Numbered from the stretch's first letter, positions 11,470 to 24,680 are shown. The stretch: 64,000 nt of DNA from Dryas octopetala (GCA_963921425.1 OY992832.1:28795489-28859488), one strand, 5' to 3'. Made by a program: numbers and translations. Notes: generated from the letters alone by a model not told the origin.

Positions 11470-12217
11470 ACATTACTCACTAATTAGCTTTAAAAGGGTT
11501 AGGCTAGTGTTAAGCAAAAGGGTAAGACATTTGTGGTGGAAATAAATGAAAGGCTAACATGAAGACACAAAATGGCAATCTAATTGATATAACATATTTA
11601 GGGATCAAGCTCATTTGGCCATGGTGGATTCCTAATGCCTAGATCATTTCCAAGATGCATTTACACTTGACAAAAAGCTTTGAGAGATATTAAGAAAGTT
11701 CTAGAAATGCAATATATACAAGATTGATCACACATGAAGAACAAAGTGTTAGGAATAATACATGCACTTACATTAGGCTCAAAACTCACATATATATAGC
11801 ATAATTGCTTCACACAAGTCTTATTATGCTTCTCTCATTTCAATGCATCAAATTGACAAGGCTTGTGTAAATGGATTCAAGGAAGGTCTCATAACTCACT
11901 ATTAACAAGAGATGAACTTCTAAGACCTAAACATGCTCATTCTCTTCTTAGCCTTTAACAAACAACAAAAATTCAACAAACAAAAATTTGAAAAATTTGT
12001 AAAAAAAGTACTTTTCCCCCACACTTGAATCTAACATTGTCCTCAATGTTAAAAAGTGGCTTTGAAAGCTTTCAATGAAAAATTCATGTATAGGATGGAA
12101 GATAAACAATACAAAACATAAAACAAAACAAGACAACCAACAAAGAAAAAATAAAGAAACTTAAAACAAGGTAAGGATCAAGAAAGATTCCCCCTTGTTG
12201 ACCTCTTGAAATGCTCT
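11470..12217 (-). other. Non-coding region downstream of the Athila-like pol
   Basis: AT-rich sequence after the integrase end. It holds a minus-strand purine run CAAGTGTGGGGGAAAAG (12011-12027), a type of sequence usual after pol in these elements. No envelope-like frame was recognised. Confidence 0.45.
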
Positions 12218-12663
12218 TTATGGTGCACAAGGAGCATCCTTAAAGTAAAGGACTTCCTCTTCTTCATTGATGCTAGCTGAGAAGTAGGGCTTCAAACGGT
12301 GGCCATTCATTTTGAACACATCCTCATTATTCATGTTCTTGATTTCAATAGCTCTATGGGGAAAGACTTGAACTATTTGAAATAGACTACTCCATCTTGA
12401 TCTAAGTTTGCCTGGAAACAACTTCGATCTTGAATTGTAAAGAAGCACAAATTGCTTTGGCTCAAAAATTTTCTTTACAAGCTTCTTGCCATGGTATGCT
12501 TTGGTTTTCTCCTTGTATAACTTGGCATTCTCATATGTCTCATACCTCAACTCATCAAACTCACAAAGATCAAGCTTTCTCTTCTCACTGGCCTTGACAA
12601 AGTTAAAATTCAACTCCTTAACTGCCCACAAAGCCTTATGTTCAAAATCCACGGATAGATGAC
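12218..12663 (-). pseudogene. Integrase C-terminal part (Athila-like)
   Basis: An open frame of 144 codons (12218-12652) reads HKALWAVKELNF, LDELRYE-like ELRYETYENAKLYKEKTKAYH and LFPGKLRSRWSS, the conserved end of Athila/Tat integrases that leads into a chromatin or DNA contact tail. Directly upstream comes the host sequence HLSVDFEH, after which the frame is cut by the solo LTR inserted at 12664. The missing upstream half resumes at 14714. Confidence 0.8.
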
Positions 12664-14708
12664 TGTTGATTATTTTCTTAGAGCAAATTAATTAACACAA
12701 ATACTTACCAAAGCTCTAAGTTTACTCGCAAGTGCACGAATCGCATGGTAGCAAATGGTGCAAAGTACAAGGTCGATCCCACAGAGAATGGGTTTAGTAT
12801 CAATAAACCAACTCAACTTGACATATTAGAAATACTACTGATAGGGGGGTTTGTAGAGATGAGACACACACACACACACAAAACACGGCATTGTTAAGAA
12901 TTCAGAATCCACCACATATTATAAGATTACAACTATTATGGTGACATGCAATTGAAAGTGAACACATACAATAAAGTTTGCCAGCCGGGAGGCCTTGATT
13001 ATCGGACACTCGCCTAACTATTGTTTTCCTTATTCATAGATTAAGAGCTTGATTATCGCAACTTAACCTAGTTAACTCACATGTTCCTAGGAAGCTTGAT
13101 TATCGTCTACCTAAGCTGTTAACCATGCAAGAGTCATTAAGATTATATGAAAACGACAAACACATAGAGCATGATAGTATCTTGATTATCGATCTAGATG
13201 ACATCTATGAAACCTATTTATCAAAGATAAGTTCTTAGGATACCTCCTTGTTACCTACTGAATTGACTAGCTTGATTATCTTCTCTCAATTTCATAACAA
13301 TTACTATATGCAAACAACTCTATGGTAGCTAGTCAAAGAGTGCAAACAAATAGAATCAATTAAAACAGTCGACAATAGGAATTTATCTCATGCAAACATC
13401 ACATTAAATCACATGGCTTTATTTCTTTAACCATAAATCAACATTGATCGAATAATAAGAGCTTCATCATCATCTTAACAATGCAAAATAAAATCAAAAC
13501 AAAATAAAGAAAATAAAAGAATCAACTTTCATTAAATAATCAAACGTTGAATCCATAATGAAAGAAGAATAGACTAATTAACTAAGGAAACAAAGGAAAT
13601 CAAAAGAAGAAGAAAAGAAGAAACAAGGAAAAACCCAAGGAAGATGCGGCTAGGGCAGCAAGAAGGCTTGCTGCCCTCTCCTCCTCCTTGCGCCAACTTC
13701 TCTCTCTCTCTCTCTAACTTTCAAAAAATAAAAAGGTGTAAGGTGTAGAAAATGATCTCCGATATGTGAGGGAGTGAGGGTCTTATATAGTAGTGAGGAG
13801 GTGGAGAGGTTTTGCTGATTTTTCAATGTGGGTTAAGTGCATTCTTTGCTCCTTAAGGCTTCTAATTTTCGGCCAAAAGTGGGCCTTGGGCTGATTTGGG
13901 CTCTTTTTGGGCGTAACTTTCTTTTCAGCTCGCGAAACTGCTGCGCTACCTCCACTAAAACGGCCATATCTTGAGCTAGAAAACTTGGAATCGAAATCCG
14001 TAAAATTTCCTGCGAAGCTAACATTCTTAGCTTTCCAACCATATATGGTATGACACTTGATTCAATCTGTAGAGGTACAGAATCATGGTCGAAATTCATG
14101 CTCTAGTTTACAGGGTTTTGACTTCTTCTTCAACTAGGATTCCTTGTAATCTTTGACTGAATCTTATGAGATTTTCCTTGACCATGAAGGATTCCTTGCT
14201 TGGGCCTTGGATCAGCTGTAGGTGCGGCATTGGCTTGGGCTTTTAGACCTCGTAATGGCACAGTTGGGCTTCCTCCAATTGGGCTTGCAATAGGCGCATG
14301 GCATTGGTCCTTTGGGCTAGGGTTGTGTGCATGGCCCATAGTGCATGGGCTGCATGTGTGGTCCATGTCATGTGATGATGTGGCACGGTTGACCATAGAC
14401 TTTGACCTTTGACCATTGACTTTGACCAAAAGTCAACCTTGACCAAAAAGATTCCCCAAAAGATTCTGTCTGAGATTCTCCAAAAATTCCTTCTAGATTC
14501 CAGATCCTTCTAGAAGATTCTCTCAAGATTCTTTTTTCCATTTTTTTCATTTTTAGCTCAAAATAGCCCCATTTGGCTCCTTTCTTCATCATTGCTTCAT
14601 TTAACCTACAAAACACTAAAACAAACTAACAAAACACAAAATGTCGAGTTCTTGCACTCTAAGTTAGGGAGTTAGTATCATTAAATGATGTAAAATGAAC
14701 ACTCAACA
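12664..14708 (-). mobile_element. 2.0-kb solo LTR in the integrase gene
   Basis: Ends TGTTGATTATTTTC...GAACACTCAACA with identical 5-bp flanks ATGAC (12659-12663 and 14709-14713). The flanks join the integrase codons CH and HLSV, so insertion was precise. On the minus strand a TATATAAGACCCTC motif (about 13782-13795) marks a probable promoter. Inside are a CA tract (about 12869-12882), a TC tract (about 13685-13700) and a spaced CTTGATTATC motif (12993-13280). There is no coding domain, so a solo LTR is the simplest reading. Which retroelement family it came from is unknown. Confidence 0.8.
12993..13280. repeat. Five spaced copies of CTTGATTATC
   Basis: The decamer, usually as (A)GCTTGATTATCG, occurs near 12995, 13048, 13094, 13181 and 13271. 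The sequence between copies is unrelated. It lies in the solo LTR, downstream of the probable promoter on the minus strand. Confidence 0.6.
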
Positions 14709-14713
14709 ATGAC

Positions 14714-15790
14714 ATGCATTCTCATATACAAGCCTATAAGGTGACATTCTCAAAGGTGTCTTGAATAACATACTATATGCCCACAAAGCATCATTCAACT
14801 TCAAACTCTAATCCTTTCTTGAAGTGTTCACCATATTCTCTAATTAAGATATGCTTGATTTCCCTATTTTAAATAGGGTTTTTTTTTTATATTTAGTACC
14901 TAAACTTTGTCCATTGTCTTAATATGGTAACTAAACTTTTATTTGTCCCAATTGAGTATCTAAACTTTTATTTTGTGTCTAATAGATACCTATGTGAATT
15001 TCTGTTAAAATTGTTAACAGAAGTTAGTGACAATATGGTCAGTTCAAAAAAATTATATTTTAATTATAATTTTTTGTTTTTTTTGTTTGTTGCGTTTTTT
15101 TCTTTTTTTAAAAAAAATTTTAAACATATAAAGAAAATAATTAAAATATACTTTGACTATATAGCCCTTAATTTTTGTTGACAATTTTAACAGAAATTTA
15201 TTTTGGTACCTATTAGACACAAAATAAAAGTTTAGGTACTCAATTGAGACAAATAAAAGTTTAGGTACCATATTAAGACAAGGGTCAAAGTTTAGGTACT
15301 AAATATGAAAAAATAAAAACCCTTTTAAATATCAACTTGTCCACTAGTTTGTGGATAATAGGGAGTGCTCACTTTATGCTTCACATCATACTTCTTGAGT
15401 AAGTCTTCAAAGAGCTTGTTAATGAAATGTGATCCTCCATCACTAATGAAAACCCTAGAAGTGCCAAACCTTGAAAAGATATTCTCCTTAACTTAGAGAA
15501 TTTCATAACCACCTTGTGATCATTTGTCTTGGATGCCACGGCCTCAACCCACTTTGACACATAATCAACACACACAAGAATATATAGATTGTCATAAGAA
15601 CTAGGGAATAGTCGCATTAAGTCAATGCCCCAACAATCAAACAATTCAACTTCCAATAAATTAGTTAGTGACATTTGATTCCTAGATGAAATGTTACCAA
15701 CCATTTGACATCTATCACAACTAGTAAAAAAAACATATGCATCTTTGAATATTATAGGCCAAAAGCAACCACTAGTGAGTACCTTGAGTG
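14714..15790 (-). pseudogene. Integrase zinc-binding and core part (Athila-like)
   Basis: Reading on the minus strand: [12 protein letters not shown], then [18 protein letters not shown], then the core [17 protein letters not shown] and [19 protein letters not shown], a damaged stretch (15480-15530), and [19 protein letters not shown] with YPQTSGQ. The core acidic residues of a DDE integrase (D of WGIDLM) are seen. A foldback element at 14876-15322 splits the gene just after YPQTSGQVDI; the frame resumes with LKLNDALWAYSMLFKTP and SPYRLVYENACH up to the solo LTR. Stops near 14850 and 15490 confirm decay. Confidence 0.8.
14876..15322. mobile_element. 447-bp foldback (MULE-type) element, exact 9-bp duplication
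   Basis: Starts GGGTTTTTTTTTTATATTTAG, ends AAATAAAAACCC, flanked on both sides by TTTTAAATA (14867-14875, 15323-15331). The inverted repeats contain repeated TACCTAAACTTT phrases and reach to within 100 bp of the centre. It carries no transposase. It interrupts the Athila-like integrase. Confidence 0.88.
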
Positions 15791-16783
15791 CGGTTTTCTT
15801 GCCTCCAAAGTGTCCTCCACAAGCATATGAATGCTTTGAACTTCATCTTGGTGCACACATCTTCTCATCACTTGATCTTTGCACATTTTGAACAAGAAAG
15901 GATCATCCCAAATGTAGTGTCTTGCCTTCTTCAAAAACCTCTTATTCGCTTGGTAGTCAAACTCCTTAGGCACAATCTTGCCTCCACTAACATAGTAGTT
16001 CACAAAATGCACAAACCAAGGCAAATAATTCTCTCTAGTAGTCACGAAAAAAAGGCTCTCATCCAGAAACGATTCACACAAAGGGATGTGAGAATCATCA
16101 CCTCCTTCCAGTAATCTTGACAAGTGATCTACAACCAAGTTCTTCTTTCCGGGCTTGTATTTGATCTCAATATTAAACTCTTGTAACAAAAGTATCCACC
16201 TTATAAGCCTCGATTTTTCACCTTTCTTGGACAAGAGATACTTCAATGCACTATGATCTATGTGCACAATGACTTTGGCACCCAACAAGTAGCTTCTAAA
16301 CTTCTCCAAAGCAAAGATGATGGCAAGCAATTCCTTCTCAGTTGTGGTGTAGTTGATTTGAGCATCATTCAAGGTTTTACTTGCATTATAGATGGCATAG
16401 AGAAACTTGTCCTTCATTTGTCGAAAACGGCTCCAAGTGCATAGTCACTAGCATCACACATTAACTCAAAAGACATACTCCAATCTGGTACACAAATGAT
16501 AGGAGCTTTGATAAGTAACTCCTTGATTTTCTCAAAGACATGTAGGCAAGCCTCATCAAACACAAATGATACATCCTTGGCTAAAAAAATCATAAAGAGG
16601 CTTTGATATCTTGGAGAAGTCCTTGATGAACCTTCTATAGAATCTGGCATGGGTAAGGAAGCTCCTCATGGCCCTCACACTAGTGGGTGGTGGCAACTTT
16701 TCAATGAGCTTCAGTTTTGCTTTATTGACCTCAATTTCTCTTGAAGAAACAACATGTCCAAAAAATATGCCCTCTTTAACCAT
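15752..16783 (-). pseudogene. RNase H part of the Athila-like polyprotein
   Basis: Upstream segment (16783 to 16556) reads GIFFGHVVSSREIEVNKAK and RSFLTHARFYRRFIKDFSKI, the linker after the reverse transcriptase. Then SFELMCDASDYALGAV (16480-16414) and YTTTEKELLAIIFALEKFRS, KVIVHIDHSALKYLL and RLIRWILLLQEFNIEI follow in another frame. The D of CDASD, E of EKELL and D of HIDHSAL are the usual RNase H acidic residues. Frame changes around 16410 and 16600 break it. Confidence 0.82.
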
Positions 16784-16846
16784 GAAATGACATTTTTCTC
16801 AATTGAGCACAAGGTTAGTTTATTCACATCTTTGAAGCACAAGATC

Positions 16847-17467
16847 TCAGTGGTAAAGACCATCATCAAAGGAAGAGCCAAAGACACTAAAATCATCCAT
16901 GAATACCTCAATGCAGCGCTCTACTATATCACTAAAGATTGACATCATGCATCTTTGAAAGGTGGCCAGAGCATTGCATAAACCAAATGGCATCCTCCTA
17001 TATTCAAAGGTGTCATATGGACAAGTGAAAGTAGTCTTCTCTTGATCTTCTGGTGATATAGGGATTTGATTGTAGCCACTATACCCATCAAGGAAGTAAT
17101 AGTAGGAATGACTCGCCAATCTCTTCAATATTTTATCAATAAATGGCAATGAGAAATGATCCTTCCTTGTGGCATTGTTGAGCTTCCTATAGTCAATACA
17201 CACCCTTCAACTCGTGGGGTGCCTTTGTGGCACAAGCTCTCCCTTCTCATTGGCAATCACGGTCACTCCAACTTTCTTTGGCACAACTTGAACCGGTGAC
17301 ACACACTTTGAATCCGAGATAGGATATATCACTCCCACATCAAGTAGCTTCATGATCTCCCTTCTAACAACTTCTTTCATAGGAGGGTTGAGTCTTCTTT
17401 GAGCATCCCTTATTAGCTTGATATCATCTTCAAGGAGAATTCTATGCATGCACAAACTAGGGCTCAA
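16847..17467 (-). pseudogene. Reverse transcriptase part of the Athila-like polyprotein
   Basis: The frame ending at 17207 gives PPMKEVVRREIMKLLDVGVI and YPISDSKCVSPVQVVPKK. After a frame change come MCIDYRKLNNATRKDHFSLP, FLDGYSGYNQIPI, MPFGLCNALATFQRCMMSIF and the catalytic FMDDFSVFG (near 16870-16895). FMDD in place of YVDD is usual for this branch. The frame change near 17205 and the end at about 16847 show it is not intact. Confidence 0.87.
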
Positions 17468-17760
17468 TCCCTTGATATTGGCTATAGTCTATCCAAGTGC
17501 TCTCTTGTATTCACTAAGCACTCTCATTAACTTGTTTTCATGCAAATCACTTAAATCAGAAGACACAATTAAGGGCAATGTGTGGTTTTCACCAATAAAA
17601 GCATACTTTAAATGTGTAGGAAGAAGTTTAAGCTCAAGATTAGGGGGCATGCAATTGATGGAAGTAAAGAAGTAAGGTTAGAAGGACATACCTCAAACGT
17701 GGGAGCCAAGTGTAATGTATGAGGCCTCACGGCCTCAAGTGTGCTCACGACTTCAAGTGT

Positions 17761-18360
17761 TTATTCTTCCATAAAATCCATGTCATTGTCCATGATACAA
17801 GCATCCAAAGGATCCTTTGTTGATGTCTCAATGAATGTGTTCTTCAAAAACTTGTCAATGCAATCCCTTACTTCAATCTGGTAACAATCATGAGCTTGTG
17901 ATAACTTTTTCAATGCATCAAAGACTCTAAAGGCAATGGTGGTATTATGAACTGTCATGGTCATAAGCACCTCTTTGACATCAATCCTGGCACCCGCGGT
18001 GGCCATAAATGCACGGCCAAAGATGATAGGCAAGTCATTCGTTGATACCTCTTTCATGTCAAGAATAATGAAATCCGCCGGTATGATAAGCTCATCAACC
18101 CTCACAAGAACATCTTCCACCACTTCTCTTGTATACACAATGCTCCTATCCGCCAATTGAAGAGAAATAATGATGGGAGAAATGTCTCCAAGACCTAGTG
18201 TCTCATACACATGATAAGGCATAAGGTTGATACTTGCCCCAAAATCCATCAAAGCTTTCTCAAATGGTTGATTTCCAATAGTACAAGGAACGGTAAAGGA
18301 ACCCGAATCCTTCAACTTTGGTGGAAACTTTCTTTGCAAAATGGGACTCATTTGTATCAC
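17761..18360 (-). pseudogene. Aspartic protease part of the Athila-like polyprotein
   Basis: An open frame of 199 codons. It has KFPPKLKDSGSFTVPCTIGN, the active-site segment ALMDFGASINLMP and LPIIFGRAFMATAGARIDV, matching retroviral-type proteases of Athila/Tat elements. The catalytic motif is DFGA where related elements have DLGA or DSGA. It is the best-preserved part of the element. A short damaged linker (17468-17760) leads to the reverse transcriptase. Confidence 0.8.
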
Positions 18361-18378
18361 CCTGTCATCTTTCTCAAA

Positions 18379-20500
18379 TTATTTCTTGTACCTCTTGTTA
18401 GTGCAAAAATCCTTCAAGAACTTGGAATAGGAATGAATGGTCTTAATGGCATTGAGGAGTGAAATGTTGATGTCCACTTTCTTGAACAACTCAAGAAGCT
18501 CATTCTTCTCTTTCTTTTTCTTTTTTTCCTTGGCTTCTTGCTTCCTTTGAACTTGAGGATATAGAAGTGGTGGCTCAAAATCTTGCACAATCTTCAAAGG
18601 AGGATTGAATGTGATACCTCTCTTGAATCGCCTTTCGGATTGTACTTGCTCTTGCTTCTTACTACATTCTGCCTTGGCATTGTTGTTGTCATTCAAAGCC
18701 TTATGGTAGCCCTCATTGTACCTCAAAATCACATCACTATCACCCAATTCCATGACCTTCTCTTTGTTCTTCTCTTGCTTCTCAAATCTAGGTCGTGCAA
18801 GTGACTTTCCTTGTTGTGCCTTGGTGTGCTCCCTAGGTTGCTCTTTTACCTCTTCCTCAAAGCTTGGCAAGGTTACTTGATTGCTTTACTCATTGCCACT
18901 TCTCAAGGTAGTGATAAGCTTAGCTTGCTCATGCTTTGGATTGTTCTCAACCATGCTTGGAAACACACCTTGCTTTCTTTCTCTAACTTCCTTGGGCAAT
19001 TACCTCATTTGCATCTCAAGCTTGTTCAAACTATTGCTTAGAATGTTGATCTTCGATCTCATCTTGCTTGGCTTGATTCCCTTTGCTCTCTATAATGAAA
19101 TTAGTTAGCAAATCTTTAATAGAGGATTTCTTGATTAGCTCTTGATGTATTTTTGTTGTTATTGAAGAGCTTGGTAGGGTGTCATAGGAGCTTGATATGA
19201 ATTGATGATTTCTTGGTTGTTGAATGAAGAGCTACTAATACCTTAATAACCACCATTAGGCCTTCGAAACCCTTGTCCTTGCTCACTACTAAGATAAGAT
19301 GGTGCTTGTGGTTGATCACTCCATCTAAAATTTGGATTATTTCTCCACCCCGGATTGTAAGTGTTGCTATAGGGGTCATTCTTTGGTCTTTGTTGATAAC
19401 CAAGTTGGTTGCATTGCTTCATGAATTCCATAAATGAACCTCCTTAAGGGCATTGCATGGTCTCATGTTGCAACCTCTCACATATAATACAACTATACTT
19501 CACTTCCTTGCTTGTCATAGATGAAGATGGTGCACAATTAGAACTCCCTTGTTGAGCACTAAGAATCAAGTCAAGCTTCTTGTTCATTGTGGCCTGTATC
19601 TCCTTCAATTTTTGTTACAAATTGATGTGGGGGGTGTCTACTTCAAGTATTTCTCTTCTTTGTTGCTCTCTCATAAGCACATTCACATTCTTTGTTGGTA
19701 ACCTATCATTGACATTATCCCAAAGTTGTGAAGTTTCACTCAAGTTGTCAAGAACCTTCAGAACCTCCTTTTAGGTTTTGTCCATAAAGCTTCCTCCACA
19801 TGCATAGTCCACTCTTCTTCTTGTCTCTTGAGTCAATCCATTGTAGAAAAAGTTAAGAATCATCTACTTGGTGAGACCATAGTTAGGGCAACCATTTTCT
19901 ATATCTTTGAATCTCTCTCATACTTCATGAAATAGCTCATTAGGTTACTCTCTAAATTGCATAAACAGTTGCCTAAGAGCATTGGTCTTTGATGATGGAA
20001 AGAACTTTTGGAGAAAGCTCTTTTGCATTTCCTCCCATGTATGGATGCTTGTGGCCCGCAACTTGTACAACTATTGCTTGGCTTTTTCTTTTAATGATAA
20101 TGAGAAAAGCCTTAGCCTCAAGTTGTTCTCATTAATTCCATTGGATTGACGGTTGAACATACTTCATTGAACTCGGTGATGTGCATGTATGGATCACTAC
20201 TTGTCATTCTATGGAAGTTAGGCAACAATGACAATGTACTCGGCTTGATCTCAAATGTATTGGCACAAGGTGGAAGCACAATGCAACTAGGATTATTGGC
20301 CAAGGTAGGGAGTGTGTATTCTTTCAAAGGCCTTGCATCTTCTTCTTGTGGAGGGAAGTGTGGATGTGCATCCATCCTTGCTTGCCTTGAAGGTGTTCTT
20401 TCTCTTTTATTTCTTGTACCTCTTGATCTTAATCTACCACTTGTAAACTCTACTAGTTCCTTTCCACTTCTCAATGTAATGTGTGAGCTTGAAGTGTGAG
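18379..20500 (-). pseudogene. gag of the Athila-like element
   Basis: The start region (20474 to 20118) contains MRSGKELVE and SSDPYMHITEFNEVCSTV, the conserved opening of Athila/Tat gag. The middle (20117-19440) is broken by many stops but keeps traces such as ALWTKP. Then NDPYSNTYNPGWRNNPNFRW (about 19390-19330) and a charged Lys/Glu-rich segment (18870-18379) with PFPQ-like PPLLYPQVQRKQ. The protein would form the particle and bind RNA. At least ten stops show it cannot be translated whole. Confidence 0.75.
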
Positions 20501-20879
20501 ATTCTCACTCATACATCTATCACAAGAGAAAAAAAAACACTATTAAGTCTTAAGGATAAAGAAAGAAAATCAAGATAGCATAGTTTCTGTCCTCTACTCT
20601 GTTTTTAGCTTATAACTTTTAAACCACTGGTCCGATTTTGATGTTCTTTATATAGTTGGATTCATGACGAAAAAATGAAGAATGCCACACAGACCAAATT
20701 TGCAGAACAACAACCAAACAAAGCAGTTTAATGTAGAAAGAGACCCAACGTTTTCTAACAAAAGAAAACAAACTTAAAACTAAAATAAAAATCCTAAAAT
20801 TTTTTTTTTGGTATAAATACTAAATATAATTAACCCTAAAGACAACCCAAACTTGGAATTAAAGTCCTAGAACTCCAAT

Positions 20880-20898
20880 CCCTGGCAACAGCGCCAAA
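20880..20898 (-). promoter_or_regulatory. Primer binding site of the Athila-like element
   Basis: Minus-strand TTTGGCGCTGTTGCCAGGG lies four bases inside the LTR end (20903). It closely resembles the tRNA-Asp-type primer site known from Athila and Tat elements, and so supports both family and orientation. Confidence 0.8.
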
Positions 20899-20902
20899 AA
20901 CT

Positions 20903-22651
20903 TGTTACTTGCTTATGATGTTTTACCTCAAATGCAAGATTGTCAAGTTTTAGTATGAAAATGGAAGTAGGGGGCCATCGTACCCAAAAGATTGAATTGA
21001 GACTTTAACCACAACCTAGATTGATTTTATAGTTATAAAACTAACAAACAACCTACCAGTACTATGCAAAGCTAAGACTAAACATAATGGTATGTGCAAA
21101 TGTGTATTATTAAGTTGTTGTTTGGTTGATTGATATATAATAAGTAACACTAGAATTCGAAACTAACAAATGGAAATGCAAGCAAATTCAAGTATAAATT
21201 AAATTTAATGATGATGATGGATTTGGGGTTATTAGGGATTTCAGCATAATCTTTCCATGTAACAACAACACATTAAGTGATTATGCTAAATTAGATGTAT
21301 TAGATTACCTCCTAATCCCTAACCAAGGTGAATTAGGGCACATCCATATTCATGTTATCAAACTACCTCAACCAAGGTGATAGCTAACTACCTAAGATTC
21401 ATGTCATAGCAAACCCTAGGTGCATAAAGTTCTAAGGATGAGAAATCCAATCAATTAAAACAATTCAATCAAGGTGCTTTTAAATTACCACACTCTTATG
21501 AAACATGCTTTAGAAACTAAAAGTCACCAATCTCCAATTTCTACATGACAACAATCCTTATATGCACAAATGGTGAGTTCACACATACAAGTCATAATCA
21601 TTAAAATAGCATAAGAGCATATATATATCCAAAAAAGCCATTTATATCACAAAACACAAAGTCATTACATGGTTAGGCTAGAGTTACATCCCTAGCCCCA
21701 AATCAAGAGACTACTCCCTAGCCATTAAAAGTACAAACAAAATCACAGTAGAAAACATAAATGAAAGTAAGAGGAAATGGAGAAAACACTAGATGGTGAA
21801 GCTAAGCCTCCAAGGTGGTGTCACTCCTCCAAGGATGCTCAAAATGGCTTCATGACTCCAATACTCCAAGCTCCACTCTTCTATGGTGATGGATGTGATT
21901 TTCAACTATGGTAGATGGATGGTGTATTGTGATAGTGTTTGGCTTCTAGAAAAAAGAAGAGATGATGGAGAAGAGATAGAGAAAAGAAAATGATGGAGAG
22001 GAGAGAAGAGAGGGTATGATTTGGTGAAGGAAGGAGGCTAGGGTTTGTGTGTTGAGAGAAAAATGAGATTAGAGAGAAGATTTAGAAATTGAGAGAGTGT
22101 TGTAGCTAGGTTTTTAGGATGAGATGAAGGGATAGAATGAAAGGAAATGAAGTGATAAGGTTAGGTGATTTAAAAAATATGAGAATATTTTATTTTATCT
22201 TCCTAGGGTTGATCCTTGAGGGTTGTGGAAATAAGTATATGCCCAATTTGCCTCATTTTGAGCCTTCATAATGTTGGGATCAGACTTTGCGTAGAATGGT
22301 CGGACCAAGAAGATGAAGGAAAACATATGATAGCTTTTACCCAAAATGGAAATATGCCTTTTTGACCATTTATCCTTTTGCTGACAGGATTTTCTGAGTT
22401 GTTTTTGGAGCGTAATTTGGAGGCCTTAACCAACCCAGAATTTTGCATTTTTCTATCAATGAAAATCCCTGGATATCTTCTTTCCAACCATATATCATAT
22501 GCTTCAATCCAAGCTCTGACCAAAGAGTTATGCCCCACACAATGCTGCTGACTCATTTCTCCTCGGGTGCAATTCTGGGCTGACTTTGAAATTCAAAATG
22601 AACACCTTAGAAGTCTTCAAATATCACGAAATTTAACCTGGAATAACTTCA
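20903..22651 (-). repeat. 5' LTR of the Athila-like element, main part
   Basis: On the minus strand it ends in CATAAGCAAGTAACA just before the primer site. It is non-coding. The LTR is cut at 22651 by the Harbinger transposon and seems to continue at 28725 (AATAACTTCA joins AAGTGTTAGC). Several purine-rich GAGAGA/GATGGA stretches lie at 21950-22140. Confidence 0.6.
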
Positions 22652-23753
22652 CGGCATATTTACTAATCCATAATCGGATAAGGAAATATTGAATTGAGGA
22701 AGAATTGGATTGAGAAGGAGTTCGAATCCAGATTCTCATTGAAGCCATTTACTAAACTATATGATAGGAATGATACTGATTCCATATAAGTTGTTTACTA
22801 ATTCACTTGAATTGGAATTGAAACTAATTTGATTACTAAAATGCCCTTGTTCTAAATAAATTATTTTATATGCTAGTTAATAGTAAAAAAATTCAAACGT
22901 TTTTTTTTTTTTACATAAAATAAACACACTAAAATATATAATAAAAATTACTTTTTTAGAATTTTAATTATTTACTCACATCAATAATTAATAAATTAAT
23001 AAATATTATTAAAACATGTTTCAATGTATATACAAAAAAAAAAATTCCCAAACACCATACATTCTTCTTGGTTGCGTGCATATAATGTTACAATGTCCAC
23101 CAAGTCCTGAATTAATCATGTCATCCAATATAAATTGTGGAACCTACAAAACATAATAGGAATAGGAAAACATGAGGAAATACACGTTGCAATCAGCCTT
23201 AAAACTCCAAAAAAATGCAAAGATTACAATATGTAAAAGCGTAACAAAAAGTTTGCATCAAACCAAATCAAAAACTAAATTTCTACCTGAGTTATTTTTC
23301 CAGAACCTGTTTCCCCACAAACCACAATCATAATCTCAACAAAATAATCATAACATGCGCAAAAGTGTCCTAATCTCAGTAAAAGTTTCATAGTATCATC
23401 AAAAGAGTCATTAACTCAAGAAAATGGTTATAATCTTCCCAAAAAGTTATAACACCTAGCAAAAGATTCATCAGCAAAAACAATCTTCATTCTCCAACAA
23501 AGCAATCTCCATACTTCATCGCTTATATGCCATGCTGCAGCCAAGTTTGTATAAATGTAGATACATATGCTCTTTTCCTTTCATCGGACATGGTGAAAAA
23601 GACCCTTAGCAGGTCATGTTCTTTGGCTAAAAAGTTTGTGACTTTAAACCCAAGGGAGTCAGAAATTTCATTTTGCTCAACTTACCATCAAGTTTCTCTT
23701 GCAATTCAGTTAAATTTATGTCTGTTGAGAGAACATGGACTAGACCATCAAGC

Positions 23754-24650
23754 TTAGGTCTCACTTCTACGATAGCTTGTGCCATAAAAGAAAATTAATT
23801 GCTTAGCCATATTGTCCATAACTTTTGGCCTCTTGCGACCATTGTTAGAAATACTTGATGTACTTTGTGTAGGCCTTTGTTGTTGGGTATTTGGTTGTGT
23901 AAAGGAAACATCAAAATCACTAAGCCCTTCAAACGGTGACCCCAGATCAGCATTCATGTTCAGATTTTCAACCAAATCATTGTCCTCACCTTGATTGTAA
24001 TTCACAGATGCGTCTTCAAGTCTAACTTCTTCTTCTTCATCATCAGCATTATCAGCATTAGCACCTATAGCACGATCTTTTCCATATATCTCTTCCAAGA
24101 TATAATAGTGTGGAAATGGTTTATCATACAATCCACTTGCATCTTTTTGGTGTACAAAAATAATAAAAACATATAATTAAGCATTCCAGAGTTGTTGGCT
24201 TTTTGGTAAAGCCCCTGTACTCACCAAATCACACACACAACAGCAGCAATATAAAGATATAGGAAATATAAAATAAGATATGTATATACATACCTTCACC
24301 CATTCATTATATACACTTTTCTCACACACCAACATCATTTTCTCTTCATTCCATCCAATCCAATTTGAGATAACATCTCAGTTATGGGAAAATATTTTGC
24401 TTTCAATGTCTTCACTTGTGATTCAATGTGAGGAGACGCCTTTACTCCACAACCTGGAATTTCGGCTTTCATCATACCTTTTAACTTGCTTAAGTAACCA
24501 TTCTTGAAACCAGTGTCAGATCGCCACTTGGTGTCATGATGTAATTCCTGCAGTGACTCCACCAATGCTGCATCATCACTGGTTGTCCAATAATGTTTCT
24601 GCTAGCCCCTTCCTTGTTTTAAAATTGAACCGCACTCCATTCTACATTAC
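23754..24650 (-). pseudogene. Harbinger Myb/SANT-like protein
   Basis: The first exon reads WTTSDDAALVESLQELHHDT, LSKLKGMMKAEIPGCGVKAS and HIESQVKTLKAKYFPITEML, the trihelix-like DNA-binding start of PIF/Harbinger ORF1 proteins (Myb_DNA-bind_3). A one-base shift breaks it at GMKRK before MMLVCEKSVYNEWVK and a GTATGT donor (24292). The second exon (24150-23754) reads YDKPFPHYYILEEIYGKD and an acidic segment, then a Gln/Ser-rich tail. In active systems this protein helps the transposase bind DNA and enter the nucleus. Confidence 0.68.
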
Positions 24651-24680
24651 CAATAAACACAAGTATGATTCTTTACTTGA

